NCBI GenBank assembly: GCA_964057225.1
Contig: CAXKVF010000088.1
Location: forward strand, 1 to 64,000
From: Auanema rhodensis
Lineage: Eukaryota; Nematoda; Chromadorea; Rhabditida; Rhabditidae
Length of the DNA stretch: 64,000 nt
Direction of reading: 5' to 3'
The notes under the pieces: generated by a model
Told to the model about the DNA's origin: nothing
The model's database searches: none
The model's input: the letters and a program-made list of their open reading frames with translations, nothing else
In this document: piece by piece, positions 1 to 10,548 of the stretch
Position numbering within the stretch: position 1 is the first letter of the stretch
Layout of the letters: every line of letters begins with the position of its first letter
Translations under genes and position numbers: made by a program

Positions 1-23
1 GTGAAGAGCGAGGTTACATACCA

Positions 24-3000
24 AGGTGCACATCACGTGTACATTTAATTAGCATAAATTAAAGTTCACGTAAATTTCAAAAGTCATGGTTACCATGAAC
101 CAATATCAATAAAAATTTGTTTTTTAGACTAATATGGACATGGGAAATCTAATTTTGAAAACCGCAATCTCTTCATCTTTCACGTTGAAGCGAGTTACAT
201 ACCAAGTGCACATCACGTGTACATTTAATTAGCATAAAATTAAAGTTCACGTAATATTCCAAAGTCATGGTTACCATGAACTAATATCAATAAAAATTTG
301 TTTTTTAGACTAATATGGACATGGGGAATCTAATTTTGAAAACCGCATCTCTTTATCTTTCACGTGAAGCGAGTTTACATACCAAAGTGCACATCACGTG
401 TACATTTAATTAGCATAAATTAAAGTTCACGTAAATTTCAAAGTCATGGTTACCATGAACCAATATCAATAAAAATTTGTTTTTAGACTAATATGGACAT
501 GGGGAATCTAATTTTGAACACCGCATCTCTTTATCTTTCACGTGAAGCGAGTTACATACCAAGGTGCACATCACGTGTACATTTAATTAGCATAAAATTA
601 AAGTTCACGTAAATTTCAAAGTCATGGTTACCATGAACCAATATCAATAAAAATTTGTTTTTTAGGACTAATATGGACATGGGGAATCTAATTTTGAAAA
701 CCGCATCTCTTTATCTTTCACGTGGAAGCGAGTTACATACCAAGTGCACATCACGTGTACATTTAATTAGCATAAATTAAAGTCACGTAAATTTTCAAAG
801 TCATGGTTACCATGAACCAATATCAATAAAAATTTGTTTTTAGACTAATATGGACATGGGGAAATCTAATTTTGAAAAACCGCATCTCTTTATCTTTCAC
901 GTGAAGCGAGTTACATACCAAAGTGCACATCACGTGTACATTTAATTAGCATAAATTAAAGTTCACCGTAAATTTCAAAGTCATGGTTACCATGAACCAA
1001 TATCAATAAAAATTTGTTTTTAGGACTAATATGGACATGGGGAATCTAATTTTGAAAACCGCATCTCTTTATCTTTCACGTGAAGCGAGTTACATACCAA
1101 GTGCACATCACGTGTACATTTAATTAGCATAAATTAAAGTTCACGTAAATTTCAAAGTCCATGGTTACCATGCACCAATATCAATAAAAATTTGTTTTTT
1201 TAGACCTAATATGGACATGGGGAATCTAATTTTGAAAACCGCATCTCTTTATCTTTCACGTGAAGCGAGTTACATACCAAGTGCACATCACGTGTACATT
1301 TAATTAGCATAAATTAAAGTTCACGTAAAATTTCAAAGTCATGGTTACCATGCACCAATATCAATAAAATTTGTTTTTAGACTAATATGGACATGGGGAA
1401 TCTAATTTTGAAAAACCGCATCTCTTTATCTTTCACGTGAAGCGAGTTTACATACCAAGTGCACATCACGTGTACATTTAATTAGCATAAATTAAAGTTC
1501 ACGTAAATTTCAAAGTCATGGTTACCATGAAGCAATATCAATAAAAATTTGTTTTTTTTAGGACTAATATGGACATGGGGAATCTAATTTTGAAAACCGC
1601 ATCTCTTTATCTTTCACGTGAAACGAGTTACATACCAAGTGCACATCACGTGTACATTTAATTAGCATAAATTAAAGTTCACGTAAATTTCAAAGTCATG
1701 GTTACCATGAACCAATATCAATAAAAATTTGTTTTTAGACTAATATGGACATGGGGAATCTAATTTTGAAAACCGCATCTCTTTATCTTTCACGTGAAGC
1801 GAGTTACATACCAAGTGCACATCATGTGTACATTTAATTAGCATAAATTAAAGTTCACGTAAATTTCAAAGTCATGGTTACCATGCACCAATATCAATAA
1901 AAATTTGTTTTTAGACTAATATGGACATGGGGAATCTAATTTTGAAAACCGCATCTCTTTATCTTTCACGTGAAGCGAGTTACATACCAAGTGCACATCA
2001 CGTGTACATTTTAATTAGCATAAATTAAAGTTCACGTAAATTTCAAAGTCAATGGTTACCATGAACCAATATCAATAAAAAATTTGTTTTTAGACTAATA
2101 TGGACATGGGGAATCTAATTTTGAAAACCGCATTCTCTTTATCTTTCACGTGAAGCGAGTTACATACCAATGTGCACATCACGTGTACATTTAATTAGCA
2201 TAAATTAAGTTCACGTAAATTTCAAAGTCATGGTTACCATGAACCAATATCAATAAAAAATTTGTTTTTAGACTAATATGGACATGGGGAAATCTAATTT
2301 TGAAAACCGCATCTCTTCATCTTTCACGTGAAGCGAGTTACATACCAAGTGCACATCACGTGTACATTTAATTAGCATAAATTAAAGTTCACGTAAATTT
2401 CAAAGTCATGGTTACCATGCACCAATAATCAATAAAAATTTGTTTTTAGACTAATATGGACATGGGGAATCTAATTTTGAAAACCGCATCTCTTTATCTT
2501 TCACGTTGAAGCGAGTTACATACCAAGTGCACATCACGTGTACATTTAATTAGCATAAATTAAAGTTCACGTAAATTTCAAAGTCATGGTTACCATGCAC
2601 CAATATCAATAAAAATTTGTTTTTAGACTAATATGGACATGGGGAAATCTAATTTTGAAAACCGCATCTCTTTATCTTTCACGTGAAGCGAGTTACATAC
2701 CAAGTGCACATCACGTGTACATTTAATTAGCATAAATTAAAGTTCACGTAAATTTCAAAGTCATGGTTACCATGAAGCAATATCAATAAAAATTTGTTTT
2801 TTAGACTAATATGGACATGGGGGAATCTAATTTTGAAAAACCGCATCTCTTTATCTTTCACGTGAAACGAGTTACATACCAAGTGCACATCACGTGTACA
2901 TTTAATTAGCATAAAATTAAAGTTCACGTAAATTTCAAAGTCATGGTTACCATGAACCAATATCAATAAAAATTTGTTTTTAGACTAATATGGACATGGG

Positions 3001-4129
3001 GAATCTAATTTTGAAAACCGCATCTCTTTATCTTTCACGTGAAGCGAGTTACATACCAAGGTGCACATCACGTGTACATTTAATTAGCATAAATTAAAGT
3101 TCACGTAAATTTCAAAGTCATGGTTACCATGCACCAATATCAATAAAAATTTGTTTTTAGACTAATATGGACATGGAGAATCTAATTTTGAAAACCGCAT
3201 CTCTTTATCTTTCACGTGAAGCGAGTTACATACCAAGTGCACATCACGTGTACATTTAATTAGCATAAATTAAAGTTCACGTAAATTTCAAAGTCATGGT
3301 TACCATGAAGCAATATCAATAAAAATTTGTTTTTTAGACTAATATGGACATGGGGAATCTAATTTTGAAAACCCGCATCTCTTTTATCTTTCACGTGAAG
3401 CGAGTTTACATACCAAGTGCACATCACGTGTACATTTTAATTAGCATAAATTAAAGTTCACGTAAATTTCAAAGTCATGGTTACCATGAACCAATATCAA
3501 TAAAAAATTTGTTTTTTAGACTAATATGGACATGGGGAATCTAATTTTGAAAACCGCATTTCTTTATCTTTCACGTGAAGCGAGTTACATACCAAGTGCA
3601 CATCACGTGTACATTTAATTAGCATAAATTAAAGTTCACGTAAAATTCAAAGTCATGGTTACCATGAACCAATATCAATAAAAATTTGTTTTTTAGGGAC
3701 TAATATGGACATGGGGAATCTAATTTTGAAAACCGCATCTTTTTATCTTTCCACGTGAAGCGAGTTACATACCAAGTGCACATCACGTGTACATTTAATT
3801 AGCATAAATTAAAGTTCACGTAAATTTCAAAGTCATGGTTACCATGAACCAATATCAATAAAAATTTGTTTTTAGACTAATATGGACATGGGGAATCTAA
3901 TTTTGAAAACCCGCATTTCTTTATCTTTCACGTGAAGCGAGTTACATACCAAGTGCACATCACGTGTACATTTAATTAGCATAAATTAAAAGTTCACGGT
4001 AAATTTCAAAGTCATGGTTACCATGCACCAATATCAATAAAAATTTGTTTTTTAGACTAATATGGACATGGGGAATCTAATTTGAAAACCGCATCTCTTT
4101 ATCTTTCACGTGAAGCGAGTTTACATACC
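24..4129 (+). repeat. 23-monomer higher-order unit, copy 1
   Basis: Twenty-three monomers whose variants recur in the same order in the next 23. Markers: GGGAAATC with CTTCATC (138-176), AACT (~281), GAACACC (~517), two C monomers (~1172, ~1351), G with GAAACGAG (~1530-1625), CATGTG plus C (~1814-1885), CTTCATC (~2305), two C (~2418, ~2599), G with GAAACGAG (~2776-2868), C with CATGGAG (~3130-3175), G (~3307), GCATTTC (~3556), F (~3642), CTTTTTATC (~3740), GCATTTC (~3913), C (~4030). Boundaries are set to monomer starts and could equally be rotated. Confidence 0.8.
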
Positions 4130-7100
4130 AATGTGCACATCACGTGTACATTTAATTAGCATAAATTAAAGTTCACGTAAATTTCAAAGTCATGGTTACC
4201 ATGAACCAATATCAATAAAAATTGTTTTTTAGACTAATATGGACATGGGAAATCTAATTTTGAAAACCGCATCTCTTCATCTTTCACGTGAAGCGAGTTA
4301 CATACCAAGTGCACATCACGTGTACATTTAATTAGCATAAATTAAAGTTCACGTATATTCCAAAGTCATGGGTTACCATGAACTAATATCAATAAAAATT
4401 TGTTTTTGTAGGACTAATATGGACATGGGGAATCTAATTTTGAAAACCGCATCTCTTTATCTTTCACGTGAAGAGCGAGTTACATACCAAGTGCACATCA
4501 CGTGTACATTTAATTAGCAATAAATTAAAGTTTCACGTAAATTTCAAAGTCATGGTTACCATGAACCAATATCAATAAAAATTTTGTTTTTTAGACTAAT
4601 ATGGACATGGGGAATCTAATTTTGAACACCGCATCTCTTTATCTTTCACGTGAAGCGAGTTACATACCAAGTGCACATCACGTGTACATTTAATTAGCAT
4701 AAATTAAAGTTCACGTAAATTTCAAAGTCATGGTTTACCATGAAACCAATATCAATAAAAATTTGTTTTTTAGACTAATATGGACATGGGGAATCTAATT
4801 TTGAAAACCGCATCTCTTTATCTTTCACGTGAAGCGAGTTACATACCAAAGTGCACATCACGTGTACATTTAATTAGCATAAATTAAAGTTCACGTAAAA
4901 TTTCAAAGTCCATGGTTACCATGAACCAATATCAATAAAAATTTGTTTTTTAGACTAATATGGACATGGGGAATCTAATTTTGAAAACCGCATCTCTTTA
5001 TCTTTCACGTGAAGGCGAGTTACATACCAAGTGCACATCACGTGTACATTTAATTAGCATAAATTTAAAGTTCACGTAAATTTCAAAAGTCATGGTTACC
5101 ATGAACCAATATCAATAAAAATTTGTTTTTTTAGACTAATATGGACATGGGGAATCTAATTTTGAAAACCGCATCTCTTTTATCTTTCACGTGAAGCGAG
5201 TTACATACCAAGTGCACATCACGTGTACATTTAATTAGCATAAATTAAAGTTCACGTAAATTTCAAAGTCATGGTTACCATGCACCAATATCAATAAAAA
5301 TTTGTTTTTAGACTAATATGGACATGGGGAATCTAATTTTGAAAACCGCATCTCTTTATCTTTCACGTGAAGCGAGTTACATACCAAGTGCACATCACGT
5401 GTACATTTAATTAGCATAAATTAAAGTTCACGTAAATTTCAAAAAGTCATGGTTACCATGCACCAATATCAATAAAAAATTTGTTTTTAGACTAATATGG
5501 ACATGGGGAATCTAATTTTGAAAACCGCATCTCTTTATCTTTCACGTGAAGCGAGTTTACATACAAAGTGCACATCACGTGTACATTTAATTAGCATAAA
5601 TTAAAGTTCACGTAAATTTCAAAGTCATGGTTACCATGAAGCAATATCAATAAAAATTTGTTTTTTAGACTAATATGGACCATGGGGAATCTAATTTTGA
5701 AAACCGCATCTCTTTATCTTTCACGTGAAACGAGTTACATACCAAGTGCACATCACGTGTACATTTAATTAGCATAAATTAAAGTTCACGTAAATTTCAA
5801 AGTCATGGTTACCATGAACCAATATCAATAAAAATTTGTTTTTAGGACTAATATGGACATGGGGAATCTAATTTTGAAAACCGCATCTCTTTATCTTTCA
5901 CGTGAAGCGAGTTACATACCAAGTGCACATCATGTGTACATTTAATTAGCATAAATTAAAGTTTCACGTAAATTTCAAAGTCATGGTTACCATGCACCAA
6001 TATCAATAAAAATTTGTTTTTAGACTAATATGGACATGGGGAATCTAATTTTGAAAAACCGCATCTCTTTATCTTTCACGTGAAGCGAGTTACATACCAA
6101 GTGCACATCACGTGTACATTTAATTAGCATAAATTAAAGTTCACGTAAATTTCAAAGTCATGGTTTACCATGAACAATATCAATAAAAATTTGTTTTTTT
6201 AGACTAATATGGACATGGGAATCTAATTTTGAAAAACCGCATCTCTTTATCTTTCACGTGAAGCGAGTTACATACCAAAGTGCACATCACGTGTACATTT
6301 AATTAGCATAAATTAAAGTTCACGTAAATTTCAAAGTCATGGTTACCATGAACCAATATCAATAAAAATTTGGTTTTTAGACTAATATGGACATGGGAAA
6401 TCTAATTTTGAAAACCGCCATCTCTTCATCTTTCACGTGAAGCGAGTTACATACCAAGGTGCACATCACGTGTACATTTAATTAGCATAAATTAAAGTTC
6501 ACGTAAATTTCAAAGTCATGGTTACCATGCACCAATATCAATAAAAATTTGTTTTTTAGACTAATATGGACATGGGGAATCTAATTTTGAAAACCGCATT
6601 CTCTTTATCTTCACGTGAAGCGAGTTACATACCAAGTGCACATCACGTGTACATTTAATTAGCATAAATTAAAGTTCACGTAAATTTCAAAGTCATGGTT
6701 ACCATGCACCAATATCAATAAAAATTTGTTTTTAGACTAATATGGACATGGGGAATCTAATTTTGAAAACCGCATCTCTTTATCTTTCACGTGAAGCGAG
6801 TTACATACCAAGTGCACATCACGTGTACATTTAATTAGCATAAATTAAAAGTTCACGTAAATTTCAAAGTCATGGTTACCATGAAGCCAATATCAATAAA
6901 AATTTGTTTTTTAGACTAATATGGACATGGGGAATCTAATTTGAAACCGCATCTCTTTATCTTTCACGTGAAACGAGTTACATACCAATGTGCACATCCA
7001 CGTGTACATTTAATTAGCATAAATTAAAGTTCACGTAAATTTCAAAGTCATGGTTACCATGAACCAATATCAATAAAAATTTGTTTTTAGACTAATATGG

Positions 7101-8250
7101 ACATGGGGAAATCTAATTTTGGAAAACCGCATCTCTTTATCTTTCACGTGAAGCGAGTTACATACCAAGTGCACATCACGTGTACATTTAATTAGCATAA
7201 ATTAAAGTTCACGTAAATTTCAAAGTCATGGTTACCATGCACCAATATCAATAAAAATTTGTTTTTTAGACTAATATGGACATGGAGAATCTAATTTTGA
7301 AAACCGCATCTCTTTATCTTTCACGTTGAAGCGAGTTACATACCAAGTGCACATCACGTGTACATTTAATTAGCATAAATTAAAGTTCACGTAAATTCAA
7401 AGTCATGGTTACAAGCAATGTAACATGAAGCATAACCAATATCAATAAAAATTTGTTTTTAGACTAATATGGACATGGGGAATCTAATTTTGAAAACCGC
7501 ATCTCTTTATCTTTCACGTGAAGCGAGTTACATACCAAGTGCACATCACGTGTACATTTAAATTAGCATAAAATTAAAGTTCACGTAAATTCAAAGTCAT
7601 GGTTACCATGAACCAATATCAATAAAAATTTGTTTTTAGACTAATATGGACATGGGGAATCTAATTTTGAAAACCGCATTTCTTTATCTTTCACGGTGAA
7701 GCGAGTTACATACCCAAGTGCACAATCACGTGTACATTTAAATTAGCATAAATTAAAGTTCACGTAAAATTCAAAGTCATGGTTACCATGAACCAATATC
7801 AATAAAAATTTGTTTTTAGACTAATATGGACATGGGGAATCTAATTTTGAAAACCGCATCTTTTTATCTTTCACGTGAAGCGAGTTACATACCAAGTGCA
7901 CATCACGTGTACATTTAATTAGCATAAAATTAAAGTTCACGTAAAATTTCAAAGTCATGGTTACCATGAACCAATATCAATAAAAATTTGTTTTTAGACT
8001 AATATGGACATGGGGAATCTAATTTTGAAACCGCATTTCTTTATCTTTCACGTGAAGCGAGTTACATACCAAGTGCCACATCACGTGTACATTTAATTAG
8101 CATAAATTAAAGTTCACGTAAATTTCAAAGTCATGGTTACCCATGCACCAATATCAATAAAAATTTTGTTTTTTAGACTAATATGGACATGGGGAATCTA
8201 ATTTTGAAAACCGCATCTCTTTATCTTTCACGTGAAGGCGAGTTACATAC
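4130..8250 (+). repeat. 23-monomer higher-order unit, copy 2
   Basis: Repeats the marker order of copy 1 one unit later: GGGAAATC/CTTCATC (~4247-4270), AACT (~4382), GAACACC (~4624), two C (~5282, ~5460), G with GAAACGAG (~5638-5730), CATGTG plus C (~5932-5994), CTTCATC (~6425), two C (~6530, ~6708), G with GAAACGAG (~6886-6972), C with CATGGAG (~7239-7284), a scrambled G monomer (7411-7440), GCATTTC (~7680), F (~7767), CTTTTTATC (~7860), GCATTTC (~8035), C (~8143). The expected clean length would be 4048 bp; the observed spacing of about 4104 reflects the indel noise. It may be a true tandem unit or the same locus assembled twice from noisy reads. Confidence 0.78.
7411..7440 (+). other. Scrambled micro-insertion in one monomer
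   Basis: Where copy 1 reads GGTTACCATGAAGCAATATC, this monomer reads GGTTAC, then AAGCAATGTAACATGAAGCA, then TAACCAATATC. About 15-20 extra bases are present, and they look like shuffled pieces of the AAGC and AACC variants. It is the only non-monomer-like stretch longer than a few bases in the window. A consensus or read-correction artefact where two variants were merged is the likeliest cause; a real micro-duplication is possible. Confidence 0.7.
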
Positions 8251-9984
8251 CAAGTGCACATCACGTGTACATTTAATTAGCATAAATTAAAGTTCACGTA
8301 ATTTCAAAGTCATGGTTACCATGAAGCAATATCAATAAAATTTGTTTTTAGACTAATATGGACATGGGGAATCTAATTTTGAAAACCGCATCTCTTTATC
8401 TTTCACGTGAGCGAGTTACATACCAAGTGCACATCACGTGTACATTTAATTAGCATAAATTAAAGTTCACGTAAATTTCAAAGTCATGGTTACCATGAAC
8501 CAATATCAATAAAAATTTGTTTTTTAGACTAATATGGACCATGGGGAATCTAATTTTGAAAACCGCATTTCTTTATCTTTCACGTGAAGCGAGTTACATA
8601 CCAAGTGCACATCACGTGTACATTTAATTAGCATAAATTAAAGTTCACGTAAATTCAAAGTCATGGTTACATGAACCAATATCAATAAAAATTTGTTTTT
8701 AGACTAATATGGACATGGGGAATCTAATTTTGAAAACCGCATCTCTTTTTATCTTTCACGTGAAGCTAGTTACATACCAAGTGCACATCACGTGTACATT
8801 AAATTAGCATTAATTAAAGTTCACGTAAATTTCAAAGTCATGGTTACCATGAACCAATATCAATAAAAATTTGTTTTTAGGACTAATATGGACATGGGGA
8901 ATCTAATTTTGAAAACCGCATCTCTTTATCTTTCACGTTGAAGCGAGTTACATACCAAGTGCACATCACCGTGTACATTTAATTAGCATAAATTAAAGTT
9001 CACGTATATTTCAAAGTCATGGTTACCATGAACCAATATCAATAAAAATTTGTTTTTTAGACTAATATGGACATGGGGAATCTAATTTGAAAACCGCATC
9101 TTTTTATCTTTCACGTGAAGCTAGTTACATACCAAGTGCACATCACGTGTACATTAAATTAGCATTAATTAAAGTTCACGTAAATTTCAAAGTCATGGTT
9201 ACCATGAACCAATATCAATAAAAATTTGTTTTTAGACTAATATGGGACATGGGGAATCTAATTTTGAAAACCGCATCTCTTTATCTTTCACGTGAAGCGA
9301 GTTACATACCAAAGGTGCACATCACGTGTACATTTAATTAGCATAAATTAAAGTTCACGTAAATTTCAAAGTCATGGTTACCATGAACTAATATCAATAA
9401 AAAATTTGTTTTTTAGACTAATATGGACATGGGGAATCTAATTTTGAAACCGCATCTCTTTATCTTTCACGTGAAGCGAGTTACATACCAAGTGCACATC
9501 ACGTGTACATTTAATTAGCATAAATTAAAGTTCACGTAAATTTCAAAGTCATGGTTACCATGAACCAATATCAATAAAAATTTGTTTTTTAGGACTAATA
9601 TGGACATGGGAAATCTAATTTTGAAAACCGCATCTCTTTATCTTTCACGTGAAGCGAGTTACATACCAAGTGCACATCACGTGTACATTTAATTAGCATA
9701 AATTAAAAGTTCACGTAAATTTCAAAGTCATGGTTACCATGAACCAATATCAATAAAAATTTGTTTTTAGACTAATATGGACATGGGGAATCTAATTTTG
9801 AAAACCGCATCTCTTTATCTTTCACGTGAAGCGAGTTACATACCAAGTGCACATCACGTGTACATTTAATTAGCATAAATTAAAGTTCACGTAAATTTCA
9901 AAGTCATGGTTACCATGAAGCAATATCAAAAAAATTTGTTTTTAGACTAATATGGACATGGGGAATCTAATTTTGAAAAACCGC
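8251..9984 (+). repeat. Ten noisy monomers duplicated in clean form at 10549
   Basis: Marker order is G (~8331), GCATTTC (~8568), F-like (~8653), CTTTTTATC (~8745), GAAGCTAG with TTAAATTAGCATTAATT (~8763-8816), TATATTTC (~9006), CTTTTTATC (~9100), GAAGCTAG again (~9117-9168), AACT (~9388), GGGAAATC (~9609), G (~9917). The same order appears without indels 13 monomers later at 10549-12276. Either the array has a 13-monomer unit here, or the end of a noisy read that should overlap the clean contig was placed in tandem with it. Confidence 0.8.
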
Positions 9985-10028
9985 ATCTCTTTATCTTTCA
10001 CGTGAAGCGAGTTACATACCAAGTGCAC

Positions 10029-10036
10029 ATCACGTG
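10029..10036 (+). other. CACGTG box 1, CDEI-like (example copy)
   Basis: ATCACGTG at monomer 9-16 matches RTCACRTG, the CDEI element of budding-yeast point centromeres, which is bound by the bHLH protein Cbf1. The core CACGTG is also the general E-box/G-box recognised by bHLH and plant bZIP factors. It is kept in nearly all monomers. Recurrent exceptions are CATGTG (for example 1814, 14609, 20593, 38893), CACGTT (19892, 22355, 37312) and TACGTG (51385, 52441, 52793, 53321). Binding by any protein is inference: an 8-bp match in a repeated monomer can arise by chance and then be copied everywhere. Confidence 0.5.
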
Positions 10037-10040
10037 TACA

Positions 10041-10060
10041 TTTAATTAGCATAAATTAAA
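10041..10060. repeat. Inverted repeat TTTAATT/AATTAAA (example copy)
   Basis: Perfect 7-bp arms (monomer 21-27 and 34-40) flank a 6-base loop, AGCATA. It is present in nearly every monomer. In L monomers the left arm becomes TTAAATT and pairing breaks in the middle. A variant at 8799-8815, 9151-9167, 11097-11113 and 11450-11466 carries changes in both halves (TTAAATTAGCATTAATTAAA). The element could extrude a small hairpin but is short and A+T only. Confidence 0.7.
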
Positions 10061-10079
10061 GTTCACGTAAATTTCAAAG

Positions 10080-10094
10080 TCATGGTTACCATGA
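10080..10094. repeat. 15-bp palindrome TCATGGTTACCATGA (example copy)
   Basis: Seven perfectly paired bases on each side of a central T at monomer 60-74. In A and G monomers the full 15 bp pair. In C monomers (A to C at position 74) the outer pair is lost and a 13-bp palindrome remains, CATGGTTACCATG. The palindrome directly abuts the most variable sites in the monomer (74 and 76). A few copies change the core: CACG for CATG at 16428, 18716 and 34200, and CATAA at 60423, 61654, 62007 and 63414. Dyad symmetry is a reported feature of centromeric satellites that lack CENP-B boxes; any role here is inferred. Confidence 0.75.
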
Positions 10095-10172
10095 ACCAAT
10101 ATCAATAAAAATTTGTTTTTAGACTAATATGGACATGGGGAATCTAATTTTGAAAACCGCATCTCTTTATCT

Positions 10173-10248
10173 TTCACGTGAAGCGAGTTACATACCAAGT
10201 GCACATCACGTGTACATTTAATTAGCATAAATTAAAGTTCACGTAAAT
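10173..10248 (+). other. Triplet of helically phased CACGT boxes (example copy)
   Basis: Across a monomer junction lie TTCACGTGAA (core at 10175), ATCACGTGTA (core at 10207) and TTCACGTAAA (core at 10240). Core spacings are 32 and 33 bp, close to three turns of B-DNA, so the boxes would face the same side of the helix. The triplet repeats every 176 bp through the array. The first box is a perfect 10-bp palindrome, the second has a palindromic hexamer, and the third is a half-palindrome. Flanks of the second and third boxes look weakly alike (CACGT, then ACATTTAA versus AAATTTCAA), so the spacing may be a relic of an older ~32-bp sub-repeat rather than selected binding sites. Confidence 0.55.
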
Positions 10249-10548
10249 TTCAAAGTCATGGTTACCATGAACCAATATCAATAAAAATTTGTTTTTAGAC
10301 TAATATGGACATGGGGAATCTAATTTTGAAAACCGCATCTCTTTATCTTTCACGTGAAGCGAGTTACATACCAAGTGCACATCACGTGTACATTTAATTA
10401 GCATAAATTAAAGTTCACGTAAAATTCAAAGTCATGGTTACCATGAACCAATATCAATAAAAATTTGTTTTTAGACTAATATGGACATGGGGAATCTAAT
10501 TTTGAAAACCGCATCTCTTTATCTTTCACGTGAAGCGAGTTACATACC

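Larger units (their letters stand above)
1..9984 (+). other. Error-rich segment of the array
   Basis: Fifty-five monomers between 209 and 10025 average about 178.5 bp, an excess of roughly 135 bases over perfect 176-bp phase. The extra and missing bases are mostly in homopolymers or duplicated single letters: T runs of 5-8 after AATTTG, AAAA to AAAAA before CCGC, GGGG to GGG or GGGGG, GTCC for GTC, GTTT for GTT. Each monomer carries its own set. Downstream, 306 monomers show only ten single-base indels. This contrast is typical of uncorrected single-molecule reads joined to accurate sequence. The last clear indels are near 9928 and 9975. Single-base variants here should not be treated as biological, but shared substitution markers can be. 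Confidence 0.9.
10021..10196 (+). repeat. Reference consensus monomer
   Basis: An exact majority-type (A) monomer, used here as the ruler. Landmarks by monomer position: GTGCAC 3-8; ATCACGTG 9-16; TGTACA 15-20; inverted repeat TTTAATT/AATTAAA 21-27 and 34-40; CACGTA 44-49; 15-bp palindrome centred on GGTTACC 60-74; AATAAA 84-89; A5-T3-G-T5 tract 87-100; AGACTAATATGGAC 101-114; GGGG 117-120; AAACCGCA 134-141; palindrome TTCACGTGAA 153-162; GCGA 163-166. Five CpG sites occur, three of them inside CACGT boxes. The first base is an arbitrary choice, since a tandem array has no natural start. Single-site enzymes such as ApaLI (GTGCAC) or BstEII (GGTNACC) should cut the array into a 176-bp ladder. 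Confidence 0.97.

Noticed and set aside
2727-2966. A 79-codon open frame on the minus strand
   Set aside because: It is satellite read through by chance. Extra bases in the noisy segment (such as AAAATTAAAG and GGGGG) removed stops. Its two ends translate the same monomer part twice, there is no ribosome or promoter context, and clean monomers do not keep the frame open.
1-9984. True biological length polymorphism of the homopolymers
   Set aside because: Each monomer has different random changes in T, A and G runs, and the pattern stops sharply near 9984. Sequencing error explains it better.
10104-10109. AATAAA as a polyadenylation signal
   Set aside because: Present in every monomer inside an A/T tract. 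With no gene or transcript evidence the hexamer is expected by composition.
10021-10196. CACGTG boxes as gene promoters or G-box regulatory elements
   Set aside because: No downstream gene exists in the window, so a promoter role is unsupported; possible structural binding is reported as a finding instead.
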